Source of the DNA: Strobilurus pachycystidiatus | Lineage: Eukaryota > Basidiomycota > Agaricomycetes > Agaricales > Physalacriaceae | Direction: 5' to 3' | Assembly: GCA_019915135.1 (NCBI GenBank) | Contig: JAHLMK010000006.1 | Location: 2,883,908-2,947,907, forward strand | DNA: 64,000 bases | Part shown: piece by piece, positions 1 to 11,403 of the stretch | Position numbering within the stretch: the stretch's first letter is position 1 | Layout of the letters: the number at the start of each line of letters is the position of its first letter | Program-made: the position numbers and the translations under genes | The notes under the pieces: generated by a model | Databases searched by the model: none | Told to the model about the DNA's origin: nothing | The model's input: the letters and a program-made list of their open reading frames with translations, nothing else

Positions 1-1135
1 GAAACAAAGGACTGTTACCTCTATTATACAGCCTAGTATAAAAAGTATAAAGTTGTTCAGGCAACAAGGAAGCTACGACGTGTTGTAAGAGGCGAATGTC
101 CGCAGCAGAGGCAGTTGACCAAGTAATTTCCCAAAAACGTTTAGGTATATTGGGAAAATCCTGGTCGATAAGCCTGTTAAGAAAGAAGTCAGAAATTCGA
201 ATTCGAGTTTCTAACAAATGCTTACGTGGGATATATAGGGCCTGCAGCATTAAGACCTTGGCGAAGAGTAGAGAAACTGAACTCGCGATCCCGAAATAGT
301 CCTTGACTACCAGGCATAGGGTCAAGAACCCGGTCTTCATAGAACCGTGGAATCCAAGTAATCAGCTCGCGAATGTACACTGGAATGCCTCGCGTGGAGG
401 GAGGGATGCTGCGCATCCATTCGACGTCCTCGGGTGACATTATGGTGTTCAAGTACCGAGGCAATGATTGTTCGGTAGAAAAGAACGCGGTTTCCTATGA
501 AGTGATAAGAAAATCGATCTCGAATCTCTAAGCCAAGAAAAATAACATACTAAAGATCGCATGGTAACCGCTAGGAACTTCTCTCGAAATTCACCAAATG
601 ACAAGTGAATAATCGACTCGGGTAAGATATGGGGAAGAGTAACCCCGTCCAATCCTCGAAGCGGTTCCTCGTGAAAGAAGGACATCACAAGATGCCAACA
701 GAGAATGTACATAGACAAAAAGCTATTTTCCACACCACGAGCAGTAACGGGGGCAACATGTCGCCATAAGTTACTGTAGCGTCGCTAGGCGGATAGTCAG
801 AGAAATTCGAACAAGGAATGCTAGCTCGATTTTCTCACCAGCACATACACCATATACCGCAAGGTAGGAACGTCCAAGTTACCGTGGTGTCCACCAAAGA
901 AAAGATGACGATCCGTATGGAAAGCCGTCTCTCGATGATCCACGTCGCCCAAGCTACCGTCGGGCTCTCGTTCCACCATCACAAAGTTGCGGTGTACGCT
1001 ATAAAGATCAAGAGCGGACGCAACCGCTAATTCAGCCTCGAGAAACACTGCAACATCGTCGGGAATAATGGCGAAGCTGGAGTGAAGATTGCGGAACCTA
1101 AGTTTGCAGAGAAAAGGGAAATTCATCTGAGTCAT
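1..1135 (-). CDS. accessory gene D, copy 1 (3' end beyond window)
   Basis: Unrecognised protein, about 335 aa when complete; about 35 nt of its last exon lie left of position 1. I read four exons: 839-1135, 551-784, 226-494 and 1-173, joined in phase by GT-AG introns. The ATG at 1135-1133 is chosen because a second copy (55101-56258) keeps the frame from there on but differs by an indel just upstream. No domain was recognised; the middle is rich in aromatic and histidine residues. Introns 1 and 3 contain TCGA-dyad hairpins. It lies head-to-tail downstream of gene B, on the strand opposite to the gag-pol of its element. Unlike the second copy, this one has no frameshift in the visible part. 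Exon joins are inferred from the sequence; the function is unknown. Confidence 0.6.
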
Positions 1136-1495
1136 GGTGATGGATGTCCACCACTCGAAAAGATCAAATTTATAAGAATCGAGAAGAAAGGTACCAAACC
1201 GATTAAGAAAAGAACCAAGACCTAAGTAAAGAAACCAATAGGAGATAATCGAACCCGAATTTCTCGGGTCCGATTATCGAATCCAAGATCAAGAGTAAGA
1301 ATGTCTATATGCAGACCGACAGATAATAATACATGCGCGAGTAGACTAAAAAGATAAAGGTCCGTCGCGTAAGCCCCAAGCCTCCGGTACACTAGTCACA
1401 GTTCAAGCCAAGATTTCCGACTAGTTACTTTGTAAAGAACAAGTCATCAATTACTTATGCTAAGAAGTATCAATGATGACTTGGCTCCCGATGAT

Positions 1496-3067
1496 CTAAG
1501 GGACCAAAGAATCAGTCGCGGCCAGGTACAGGTCCCTCGTGCGCAGGAAGGTTTGAACCTCCCCGTGAGCCCTGTTCATGGTCAAGGACAACTCGTGGCG
1601 ATAGCCGTGTTCCGCGGCTACCATCGACGCGGAAAGAGCCAAGTCCGCGGGAAGCGCAGCCAAGATCTGCATTCTGCGAACAATGGCAGAACTGGCACCT
1701 TGGTAAGCGTTGACCAACTGAGCGGCTGTCAAGAAAACAAATTCGAGTTAGATACACCCAAAATCGAAATCGAATTTGTTACTCACTAGAAGACAACTGA
1801 TCAATGAGGACGGGTTCGATGTTAAACCCAGCGGGTTTAAGAGCCTTGGCCATCCTCTTGGATTCAGGAAGAGCAACAGTGGCCTTGCGCTTGGGAGCCG
1901 TCTCCAACTGAGCAGTAGGAATGGATCCCGACGTCGCCACAGCCTTGTGATACAAGGAAGAATTAGTATCCAGGCCGGGTACTTCACAATAGTAAAGATA
2001 TTTTACCGAGCGAGCAGACTATATAGAAGTCAAAAATCGAGCTCGAAAAGCTAAAGAGCCAATAACTCACGGCTTCAGAGGCTGTAGAAGCGGGAGGTGT
2101 AGCAACCTCGACCACTTCTTCATCGCTATCCTCTTCGTCGGAAGACTCCACGGAGAGCTGTTTAAGAAAAGCAGCCAGATCAGCCTCGTAATCTAGACCG
2201 AAAAGGCATCAGAAGCTTACTTCGGAGTCGGAAGAGTTTACTTCACCCATTTCTGAATGATCATCAGCCCATTGGAAGCCATTAGTAAAAGAAGATTTAC
2301 TAATGTCGCCAGAGGCAAATCGAATAGGATCGTCCAGAACGGTGGAAGAAGAAGAAGCCTTCTATAACATAAGACATAAGAAATTTGAACTCGAAACACA
2401 GAAAATCGAAATACGAACCAGAACCTTGAGCTTGTTCTTACCCTTGGGTTCGGGAGATTTAGCCTTCTCCTTACCCTTGGAAGAGGAAGCCTCGATGAGT
2501 TTCTTCCATTTGGGATGGAGGGGATGGATCGAAGGAAGGCTGGCAGCTTCCGCCGCGATAGTACCCTTCTTGGTGCAAGTCATGACGAACGCGTTAAGCA
2601 CGTTGGCCAGGTTAACGGTATGCAAGTGAGGGCTGACACCCAACTCGGAAACCGCCAAACCTAAGAACGAGCGAAGATTGCAGGAAAACGTGGCGAGCTT
2701 CTCGGGATAGATGCAACCGGAGACGTTGTCCTTGGGAAGGTTCGCTCCCTTATAAAGATTTTAGAAAATCGAGCACGAATTCATAAGAAGAGAAAATCGA
2801 CTCACAAGAACCTTGATGATGACCATGTCCAAAGAAGCGGTCCATGTACTCGACCGATTTAAGGACCAAGGGACAGAGGCTGTTGTAAAGCGTCAAGACG
2901 GCGGGAACCAAACCCGTAGCAGGCGGATCCCAATATTTAATATGGATGAAGAGCGCTTTGCCATCAGCGAGGCGACGTTCAACTAGCTCGGGGACGGTGT
3001 CGGGAGCCTCATCAGGGATAAGGTTGACGATTCCGGTCCACGATTTCTTGGAAACAAGAGAAGGCAT
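1496..3067 (-). pseudogene. accessory gene B, copy 1 (frameshifted by 29-bp deletion)
   Basis: Second copy of the gene that is intact at 56599-58198, with the same exon order. It starts at 3067 (MPSLVSKKSW) and stops at 1496-1498. Near 2850 it lacks 29 bases present in the other copy, inside the end of exon 1. This breaks the frame and removes a short lysine/alanine-rich stretch. The downstream exons are otherwise well conserved, so the damage looks recent. No known domain is seen. It sits between gene D and the polypurine tract/LTR, exactly as in the complete element. Confidence 0.6.
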
Positions 3068-3317
3068 TGTGAGAGGTGTAGAAGAATTTCGAGGGAGAAA
3101 TGGTTAGCAGGTGCTGGGGCAAATCGACCAGAAACCGCCGACTATTTAACCAAGTTGCAAAGATAACACGAAGACCCAGCGAGCGCTTTGTTCGCGCCAA
3201 CTGGAGTTGGGATTGCATCCGTGCAGACAAAACCCGAAGAGAGAACCAGAAAAATAAGCGAAATGAATTATGGTTCAGGGTGAAGATCTTGATGTTGCGG
3301 ACAACATATCGAAAGTT

Positions 3318-3326
3318 AAAGGGAGA
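3318..3326 (+). other. polypurine tract before LTR copy 1
   Basis: AAAGGGAGA abuts the first base of the LTR. The same tract stands directly before the right LTR at 58449-58457. This is the position expected for the plus-strand primer of an LTR retrotransposon. Confidence 0.6.
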
Positions 3327-5157
3327 TGACACGCTTTATGCGCGCCTGAGCCTAGAAACCGAGAATTTTGCGATTTCTAGATAAGACTCGAAGCCGAAAT
3401 GCACGATACATCTAACGAGAGACCATAAGATTGCCAGTGATAATACGGAGACCTCATTAGGGCAAGAATGAGCCTCCAGGAGAAATTCATCTTCGAATAT
3501 CACCATCCAAAGTGCCCACTTGATTTATCAAGTCAACATCACGTACACATTCTTAAAGAGGACTCGTCTAAGAAACGAACTCGAGTTCCAAGTAATTCGG
3601 ACTCGACTTTGTCAGTGTTGTTCATAGACGATTAGAGTTCGATTAGCTCACTTCCTGCTGATGAGTAGAATGGGGTTAAGCTACAGAACGGTCTAGGTCA
3701 GCATAAATGGGGATGAAAGCCCAGTAATGTTATCACAAGATACAACTATCCCCTTGGAATTCTAAGTCTAGAACCCACGATAGCACAAAATCGAGTAACA
3801 GCCGAGCTATTCGAAGAAGCCAATAAAGATAAAGATGATCAAGTGTTCTTCATGAATAATCCGCAGTATGCCAAGAGTGTTAAGAATCAAGAAGCCAAGC
3901 TTCTTCAGATCTCAGGTGATTAAATCTGACCTGAAATCAGTAGAGATTGGAACAAGAAGACAGATTGCGAACAACAAGTCAACGATCTATCATGGATCTT
4001 AGAGTGGATTCTTAAGCGAAATGAAGCTCTAGACTCAATCAGATAATCGAGACTGAATTGGTGACGCAATCTGAAGAATCCGAGTCGCAAAGAAGCATTC
4101 AGAACAATTAAGAGCCAAGAGAAGATGAACCCCATGTGATAGATTCGACCGATAGCACGCAAGGATGTTGCAATCCGAGCTTGAAATTAGTCAACGTGGA
4201 TCAACTCTAGAGGGTTCGTCATGAATAAACTGGCATAATAAGGAAATGGAAGCGCCTAGACTGGTGTCTACAGCGCGGAAATTAACTCCAAGTGGCTATT
4301 AGTTAGTAAGTTAAGATTAGTGTACAGTAGGGACCAGTTTGTATAAAAGAAGCGTCGATACAGTATAGTAGTTTAGTTTAGTGACCCGCAGCCACGAGCC
4401 TACAAAGCTCTACTGTAGTAATCTATCTCTGTACAAAATCGAATTCGATTTGCACGCACCCAAAGAAACTCGAATTCGAGTCAAACCTAAGAACCAAAGA
4501 ACAAACCTAAAGCACTAAGAGCAAGGGTTTAGAACAAAAGTGAACTTAATCGAAGAGCAAAGTTCCTTGAATTCAACGTAATAGAGGCGGTGTTTCTGAG
4601 CATAGTATCTCCCTAGAGACACTACAGAGACTTTGCAGTCTGAGCCAGCCTTTCCCTAGAGAGGACCGTTCAGTCGCGAAAAGCGTTAACCAGCATAACC
4701 TCTTGAGAGTTCAAGTGCAATTTGAGCACGATTTGGTCTAAAACCCACGCAAACACTAAAACTCAAAGAATAAGCTCCTACCGAGGTTATAAGAAACATA
4801 CCAAGTGTGGCAGTAGACTATTGTGTTCTTGATACAACCCCTCCAGCGCGAGGATTGTGAAAGTCGCATAGTTTAAGTTCAGTCAGAGGCTTGTGTATTG
4901 TTCCCTGAAAACCGGACGATTTGTCAATCGGTCAAAATCCCTACCACCCCCTTCAAACTCGCACTTTGTGCACACCCACGTTTCTGTTACGCAAGAACCT
5001 TGTTTTTCAAGTGTAGTGTTGTAGTAAATCAAGCTCGATTTTCTATTGCAAAACCCAATATTCCAAAAACCGCAGAAACCTTACTCTCATTCAGAGTATT
5101 AAGAGTTGTGTTGTTTGTTAGGTGTGATTCTACGCCTCTAAAATAACGTGCACATCA
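3327..5157 (+). repeat. LTR copy 1 (1,831 bp), right LTR of a second giant element
   Basis: It starts TGACACG and ends CACATCA, so it has TG...CA ends inside a TGA/TCA inverted repeat. Three near-identical relatives are at 28399-29767 (partial), 32582-34410 and 58458-60288. It has a TATA-like GTATAAAAGAAG near 4340. The right flank begins GCGC inside a MYND gene. If this is the right LTR of a second insertion, the left LTR outside the window should be preceded by GCGC. A short conserved ORF near 4898-5146 recurs in all copies but I do not treat it as coding. Confidence 0.85.
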
Positions 5158-5840
5158 GCGCATCATGCCACCCTTTCGGACTTGCTGTCTGAGGGTCTTT
5201 TGGAGGTCCTCCAAGCCATCTCATGGGCTCCTCATGATCTACCCTCCACGGCGGAGGCAGTCTTGCAATCCATATTCTCCCTCAGTATCTATCCCGAAGT
5301 TATCAATCGCCTGGGAAAATGCACAAGGCGAGCAGGGGCCCACCCATCTCTTCTCACCCGCAATGGCAAGACCTCGCCGTTGACAGCTTTATGGGATCGT
5401 TTTTTTGCCGTTGTGTATGACAGGGAGCACGCGTTCAAGGAAATGTTCGCTCGATGTGACAATCCACACGTGGGTCCCTGTTCCAGTGTGCCAATTGAGG
5501 CGGACCTGATGCCGTGCAGTGTTTTAACAGTCGCGCAAAGTGTTTCAAGCCCTGCACAGGCTGCTACACAGCCAGCTACTGTGGCCCCGGATGCCAAAAA
5601 GAACACTGGGACGAAGAACACAGGAAGTATTGTTTCAAGGATGGTACGACTCTGACCCTTTCGCACCATTTATTGCTTACCAGTATACCAGGAAGGGAGG
5701 GCTGCCTCTACATGTGGCAGCTGGTGGTTCGAGCCATTGAAGACAACGTGCAGACCATCCTACAAGTGGTCACTAGGGCACGCACCCTTGCGGGTTTTAA
5801 CCCTCGTGGACCGGCTGGAACATCCTATCTCCAGCCTTAG
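5158..5840 (+). pseudogene. MYND-finger protein, 3' half, cut by LTR element
   Basis: This is the 3' part of a gene related to the intact MYND gene at 15783-17442. Exons are 5158-5469, 5520-5643 and 5692-5840, with introns of 50 and 48 nt at the same places as in the intact gene. The second exon encodes the cysteine/histidine part of a MYND zinc finger (CTGC, YC, C, H and C in order), a protein-interaction module. The 5' half is absent because the LTR ends at 5157. The remaining 3' frame is open, which suggests the insertion is fairly young. The C-terminal exon is shorter than in the intact paralogue. Confidence 0.7.
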
Positions 5841-6761
5841 CTGTACTAAAAATGCAATAAAGGCCCGAAGAGGCTCGGAGCCCCCATTGCAATATTGGTG
5901 GACATGTGTCGGGAGGCCCCTGTAATGCATTACGGGCTCCTCTTGGGAAAGCACGGGTTCTCGGCAGCATCAGAGGGTTACTGATGCCGTCGCGGGCAGG
6001 TGCGGCATTCGGATATAACGGGGATGCGTCTCACCCGTTCCGAGATCGTCAATGAATGATGTCACTCTGGGCGGGGGCGGGCAAATTGATTGATGGGGGT
6101 GGGTAACAGCGCACCCCAGGTGGTGGTACCCAGCTGTCAGTATTAGAATACATTGGAAATGTGTGTTATTAGTGATTATCGAGCATGAATAAAGTATAGC
6201 GCAGCTAGGGCTGGAGGGGATAGAGGATGCGGCTGCGCATGCGAGAAGCAGCGGATACGGGACAGGCAGGGATCCATTTTTTTTCGTCGGAGGCGCGGAA
6301 CGCTCAACGGAGCGAGCCACATGCCCACGACGAATTGATGGAGGTGGTGGAGGTAGTGAGATATGCAGGGGTGGAGAAGAGAACATGAAAATGTGGGTGA
6401 GGATAGGGATGGGGATGGGGATGGGGATGTGATGCTGTGTGAAGGGAATTGAACATACCACTCACTGGCATCGTCTCCAATGACGATCCAGTCCTTATCC
6501 GTCCCCTCTGCGCGCGGGTAGTCGCGTCCGCGGCGGCTGCGCAATCCGACCCCCCGTCCCACACCCCGTCACCGATCCGTTGCTGCGACGACGACGACGA
6601 CGAGGACGTCACAGTAGCAGCAGTGTCGTCGCTGTTGTCCTAGTGCCCGTCGTCATTGCTGCCCGTCGGCGGGTCCATTATTGATGTTGGCAGCTCGTCC
6701 CGAGGGCTTACGCCGTTCCAGATGGCTGGCGGGGGCTTAAAGACCCGATCCAGATCCATTT
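5841..6761. other. non-coding, inverted-repeat arm and GGGGAT run
   Basis: No convincing gene. About 5860-6060 and 6285-6345 reappear inverted at about 8640-8830 and 8370-8430, so the two sides of the region face each other. The 5860-6000 arm looks like a decayed coding fragment that is better preserved, inverted, around 8679-8830. A short (GGGGAT)n run near 6405-6430 and a (GAC)n run near 6585-6605 account for the long spurious reading frames here. Confidence 0.5.
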
Positions 6762-7905
6762 CCTGCCTTGGCAGGGCTTAGTCGTCCAGCCGCGTCGTCG
6801 AGTTGACAGCTTACGCGGACGCGGGGTGCTGGAACGTCATCCGCGACTGCTGGTAGCCGCGGGGACGCGAGATGACGGCGGCGACGTCGTTGGTCGCGAT
6901 ATATAATCCATGTGCAGCCTCAGGCAGGTGCCCGAGGCTGGATAGAGCTTGCGCTCGTGGTGGTACGAGCGAGAGAAGCGATCCGAACATCTATTCGGAT
7001 CGCCGGTCCGAATCGCCGCGGCCTAATCGCGACGTCGTCGAACGCGACAGCGAGCGGCCATCCACAGTAGGCGCGCTACAAATGCTTGCTGTGCATATAT
7101 CTGACCATATGTATTGAATCCACGAAGTCCCAAAAGAATCTATACAACTCAAGTGTGCACAATATTGAGGGTGCATTGCCTTACATTCTGGACGTTCAGT
7201 CCGATATTCTGGAAGGTTTGTTCAACATGCCTCAAGGAAGGGGGGCTTAAAATCATTGGTAGACAGGATACAAACAGCTTGACGGCTTCATAACCGTGTT
7301 CCAAAGCTTGTGGGAAGCCCAACACCATAGATAGGTGATGGGCTACTCACCTTGTAAGGGAGCGGATGGTCTAGCGATGTGCTACCTCAATAAATCAACA
7401 GGATTCCTATTTAATTATGTTTACTACACTGTATCTACAATTTCCGAAGCTTTATATTGACTCCCGACCCCGTCGTCGTCGCCAAATACGACGCCGAGAG
7501 ACGTCTGAACGCGATCCGGCAGTTGCCGGAACGTGATCGGACGACGTTTGACGTCGTCCTTCTACTCTTACCACGACAGCACGGCGGCAACGCCGTGCCA
7601 TCCAGACCCAGGCTTTTGCCTGGGGATTTCTATCTCTATTTTCTTCGATATCCGGTGCTCGCCGGCCCCGGATTGGCTCTCCACGGCTCCCGAGAGCCGT
7701 GGATGACGTTGGCGTGCAACGACGCGCGCCAACCGTCACATCGACGACCCGGAAGCCGCGTAAGCCCTGCCAACGCAGGCCGTCGATTCCACGAAGATCT
7801 GGATCGGGGCTACAAGAGCCCCAGCCCCGCAGATGCGATTGCCTGCGGCGCGCGCTGTGGGTTGGATTTGGGGACTGGCTGGACGTCTGAGGACGTTCCA
7901 GCCAG
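6762..7905. repeat. run of small perfect GC-rich hairpins
   Basis: At least nine short palindromes with stems of 6-10 bp and loops of 2-6 nt lie close together: 6762-6775, 6952-6971, 6978-7003 (10-bp stem), 7515-7530, 7539-7559, 7579-7598, 7607-7624, 7681-7702 and 7806-7822. A longer imperfect one is at 7875-7905. The stems are all different in sequence, so this is not a simple tandem repeat. I see no gene. The open frames here are a by-product of GC richness. Confidence 0.6.
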
Positions 7906-8077
7906 CCTGGTATGTTTCTGTTCGCTATTCCTATCATTTTCTGCATTCACTGACGGGTTCACTTCCCCCGCAGTCGCCCCGTCGCCCCACATCCTTCCCC
8001 GCTGCTGCTGGCGAGTACGCTAACGACCCCGGAGGGCACAAAGCCAGTAGCAGCGGCAGGTATTGGATGAGCGATCC

Positions 8078-8510
8078 GGCCCTACCCCCTCACACTCGCA
8101 CCCGCACCCGCACCGTCACCGACCCGGCACCCGCACCGTCACCGTCACCGCACCGACCCCGCACCGACCCACACCCACATCCTTATCTTCATCCGCACCG
8201 CACCCTCACCCTCACCGCACCCTCACCCTCACCGCACCGCGCACCGCACCGTACTGCCCCCACCCCCTCAACCGCAAAACCCCCGCCCCACCCCCGTACT
8301 CGCACCCCCTCCCCCCGTACGCACACCCCCTCCCCCTCGTGGTCTCACCCTCACCCCCTCATGCCCCCTCACCACCGCCCATTCATTGTGGGTATGTGGC
8401 TCGCTCTCTTGAGCGTTCCGCGCCCCCAATGAAATAACGGGTCCCCCCCTTTCCGCCCCGCTCCCCCCGCCCCGTGCCCCCCTTCCCGTGCCCCCCACCG
8501 TGTGACCACC
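8078..8510. repeat. low-complexity CACC/CCGCACC-rich tract
   Basis: A strongly C-biased top strand built from variants of CACCCG, CACCGC and CACCCT. It is a microsatellite-like array with G-quadruplex potential on the other strand. The long reading frames through it consist only of P, H, T and S and are not genes. Its right end runs into the second arm of the inverted repeat with 6285-6345. Confidence 0.8.
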
Positions 8511-10968
8511 CCTTCTCCTTTGAGTCAACCAGGCTCGGATCGCGCTTTGAGTAGTATTACATTCACTTCCAACCCTAATATGTACAGCGGGCAGCGCGCC
8601 CCCTGCGTACGGCTATCTCGGGCCTGATCGGATGAGGCCCTGGATTCATCAGCTCGGATGAGATGCCACCTATCGCCGTTATTTCCGCGTGCCGCGCATA
8701 CCTGCAACGGCATCAATACCCTCAGCAGTGTGCCGAGATCCCGTTCTCTGCCAGAAGGCCTCTCGATACATCTCCACCAATATTGCAATACGGGCTCCGA
8801 AGCTCATCGACCTATATTGGATTAACAGTACCACCACGGGTGCTATCTCATTGCCAGAGGCCACCCCGACGCTCTGACGGAGATGGACATTCTGCCCACA
8901 TGCGATTTGCGCACTGGGGATTTCCAATTTTCGTTTCAATACGGTCCGCCCAACGCCTCACACACCGACTATCCCAAGATCCAGATCCGGTACCCCTGTG
9001 ATATGAGGGTCTTGACGGCAAAAATACAAGTGCCTCCAGGATTGTTGCTCTGGTAAATACAGAACCATGTATCTTTACCTTGAGTAGCACCCCGCAGTCA
9101 CCTGACTTCATCCCTGGCGCAAGGAAGTCACGTGACTTACCTGTATTCCTCTGACGTTTGCCGCAATTTTTCTACAAATTTACGCACCAAGCGGCGTCGG
9201 GATTCGGGAAAAGCGGATTTAATTGTTATGCGTTCCATTAGACGTGGTTTAAGAGGTTGCCGGCGGGTGACTCGCTGTTCCTTCCTCTATGCACGCCACC
9301 ACCCGAATCAAATGACGCACACCACTCTGGCGGTTCCCTCTTCGATTCTAGCGCATCCTTTCTCGTGCCCATTTTCCATCTCTATTTTCCCCGTCATTGC
9401 ACCACACATACCGCTCTTTTGGGAACACAGTATGCTTTTCCTGGGTTACCCGTTGTCCTATATGTTTTAAATTTTCATAGGCAACGGATGCGTCTATCTC
9501 GAACGCTTTCTCTTCACGTTTCTTGGCACGACGGGGCCGTTTTCACACGGTTCAGGCGGAGGCGCTACGCTTCTCTTCCTTGACCCTGGCTGACTTTCCC
9601 CCGTCAGTTAATTCCCGACCCGGCGCGGAGGAAATTGTTGAGTGGCTGGATTTTCCTCTCTTCCATTGTAATCTCTTTTTCATCATCTTCGGGGATTCGA
9701 TATCTGACCGAATGTCGTTTCGTTATAGCCTTGGTCCAAATATCTGTCACAATTGATGGAACGGGAACCACGATATCTGCTGCGCTAACGGGAGTTGGGC
9801 CACGACATGCAGCCCATGGGGAAATGGGCTACCTCCGGCGGCTAGTCGATAAGTTTAGAGAGGACGTGGAGAGAATGGCGCGAGATCGTAAAGTTAACCC
9901 AGAGCAGAGGACATCGGGGGAGTTGCGTCGGGCGTTGAGGCGGGCCGCTATGGCATAGACAGCTCCACGTCGTAGAATGTGCGACTACAACTCGAGCAAG
10001 AATGTATACACATGTATCAGACAGTGTATAGTCCCTCAACTTGCATACAGCTTTGGTGTGGATCAACTGTCACATTCACCATTAACCTTGAGTGATAGAA
10101 TGACAAGAGGTGACGGACGATACGTGGATCGAGAGGCCGCACACAGACAGCATGAGCCCGTATTTGACGCGCGAGACTCGTGGTTTTCGTGGATCATTAC
10201 GGTTACTTCAGGATGTACTTAGTTGTGCAATGGACGAAATCCCACAACGATGTCATTTGGTTGAGTCATGTCTGTACAATAGGGTACCACTGATCCATAG
10301 GCGATTTCAAGTGGTTGTCCATTTTTTTCATAGTCGCATTCTTGCTGTCGGAAAGACGGTCTCTGGATGGACGGAATTTTCCTACCGACAAAGAAGTGTA
10401 TGGGACCATTCATATTGCTCGACCTAATACGCCTTAATGCACCACGGATGGGAATGGCTGAAGGTATTAGCAGCAGGGGGTCAGCTGAGCGTTTAAGTAC
10501 CTCCTTGTTGTGATGGGTCTCGTAAGTGTCGTGCGCTATGAACATGGTGTGGAAAAGAGTGTCATTGAATGGGGATATCTACCCAGAAAGTTGTGTGGGA
10601 GCTGCCATCAGGTTCAAGATGTGAAGCCCGCTTGATGGGCAACGGAAATTCCCTTGACCGGGAGGAATATGCCATATACGCAGAGTGAGATTCCAACGCC
10701 GGAAGGAGGAGTGACTGCCAAGAAGGGTGGGTTCAAGTCACCCACTCATGCATTCTTCCAAAATTGGTTCAGGGCAGTGGTACGCTGGCCTTGCGCATTG
10801 ACGATGATTCGCACTGTAGCCGGCGTGCTGCGAAGCAACGTTCTATACACGGCGGTCGGTGAGTGACCCACCGGTGATTAATTCGCCATGCAGTACAGGC
10901 ATCTCGGCGCAATTTCTTGAGCTCCCCGACCCTGTCTGTAACGCGTTACGGCAGTGAACGTATTACTT
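8511..10968. other. no confident gene; inverted-repeat arm near 8640-8870
   Basis: 8640-8870 is the inverted partner of 5860-6060. On the minus strand, 8679-8939 holds a short frame resembling the decayed fragment in the other arm. Around 9800-9957 a plus-strand frame ends in an Arg/Glu-rich helix-like segment that could be the tail of a lost gene, but I recognise nothing. 9960-10930 shows nothing that I can support. Confidence 0.4.
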
Positions 10969-11210
10969 GACGACCGCTGCAGCAAGTCGACTAAGTTGGA
11001 GCTCCAGACATCTCCAGGTCGATCGACCGCTCACACGAAACTCCTTTCTAGGGCGATATACGGCAAAGCTACCGACGGCCAGAGCTCTCCTAATCTCGCG
11101 TCGCCCGCTACGCATCTCCCCAGCGTGATACCCCAATTGAAACCCGGATTCTTTTCCTCCCCTTTTTGGCGCTGGTTCAGCCTGCAACGTCAGTACCCTC
11201 TTCCAAGCTG
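10969..11210 (+). repeat. 242-bp direct repeat, copy 1
   Basis: Nearly identical to 11440-11681, 471 bp away. It is flanked on both sides by a direct repeat of about 36 bp containing the palindrome GTAACGCGTTAC (about 10934-10968 and 11213-11250). This is the expected look of an exon fragment copied into a new site. It carries the same coding fragment as copy 2. Confidence 0.8.
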
Positions 11211-11403
11211 TTTTCTGTAACGCGTTACGGCAGTGAACGTATTATTTAATTGATTCTCAAGCATAGATCTCCATGGCAGATCCGGTCCATTCGCTTATCC
11301 TCCCTTTTTTAAAAGTAGCGCAATCCCTTCTGCTCCGTCTATGACCCAGGCCCTCTCGTTGGGGCACCTCACACCTTAATACCGGAGCTTTACAGAGACG
11401 AAT

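Noticed and set aside
4898..5146. 82-aa frame conserved in LTR copies
   Set aside because: It lies in the LTR, conservation equals that of surrounding LTR DNA, and no domain is visible.
5970..6612. Minus-strand frames rich in Ile/Pro/His and Ser
   Set aside because: They read through (GGGGAT)n and (GAC)n microsatellites.
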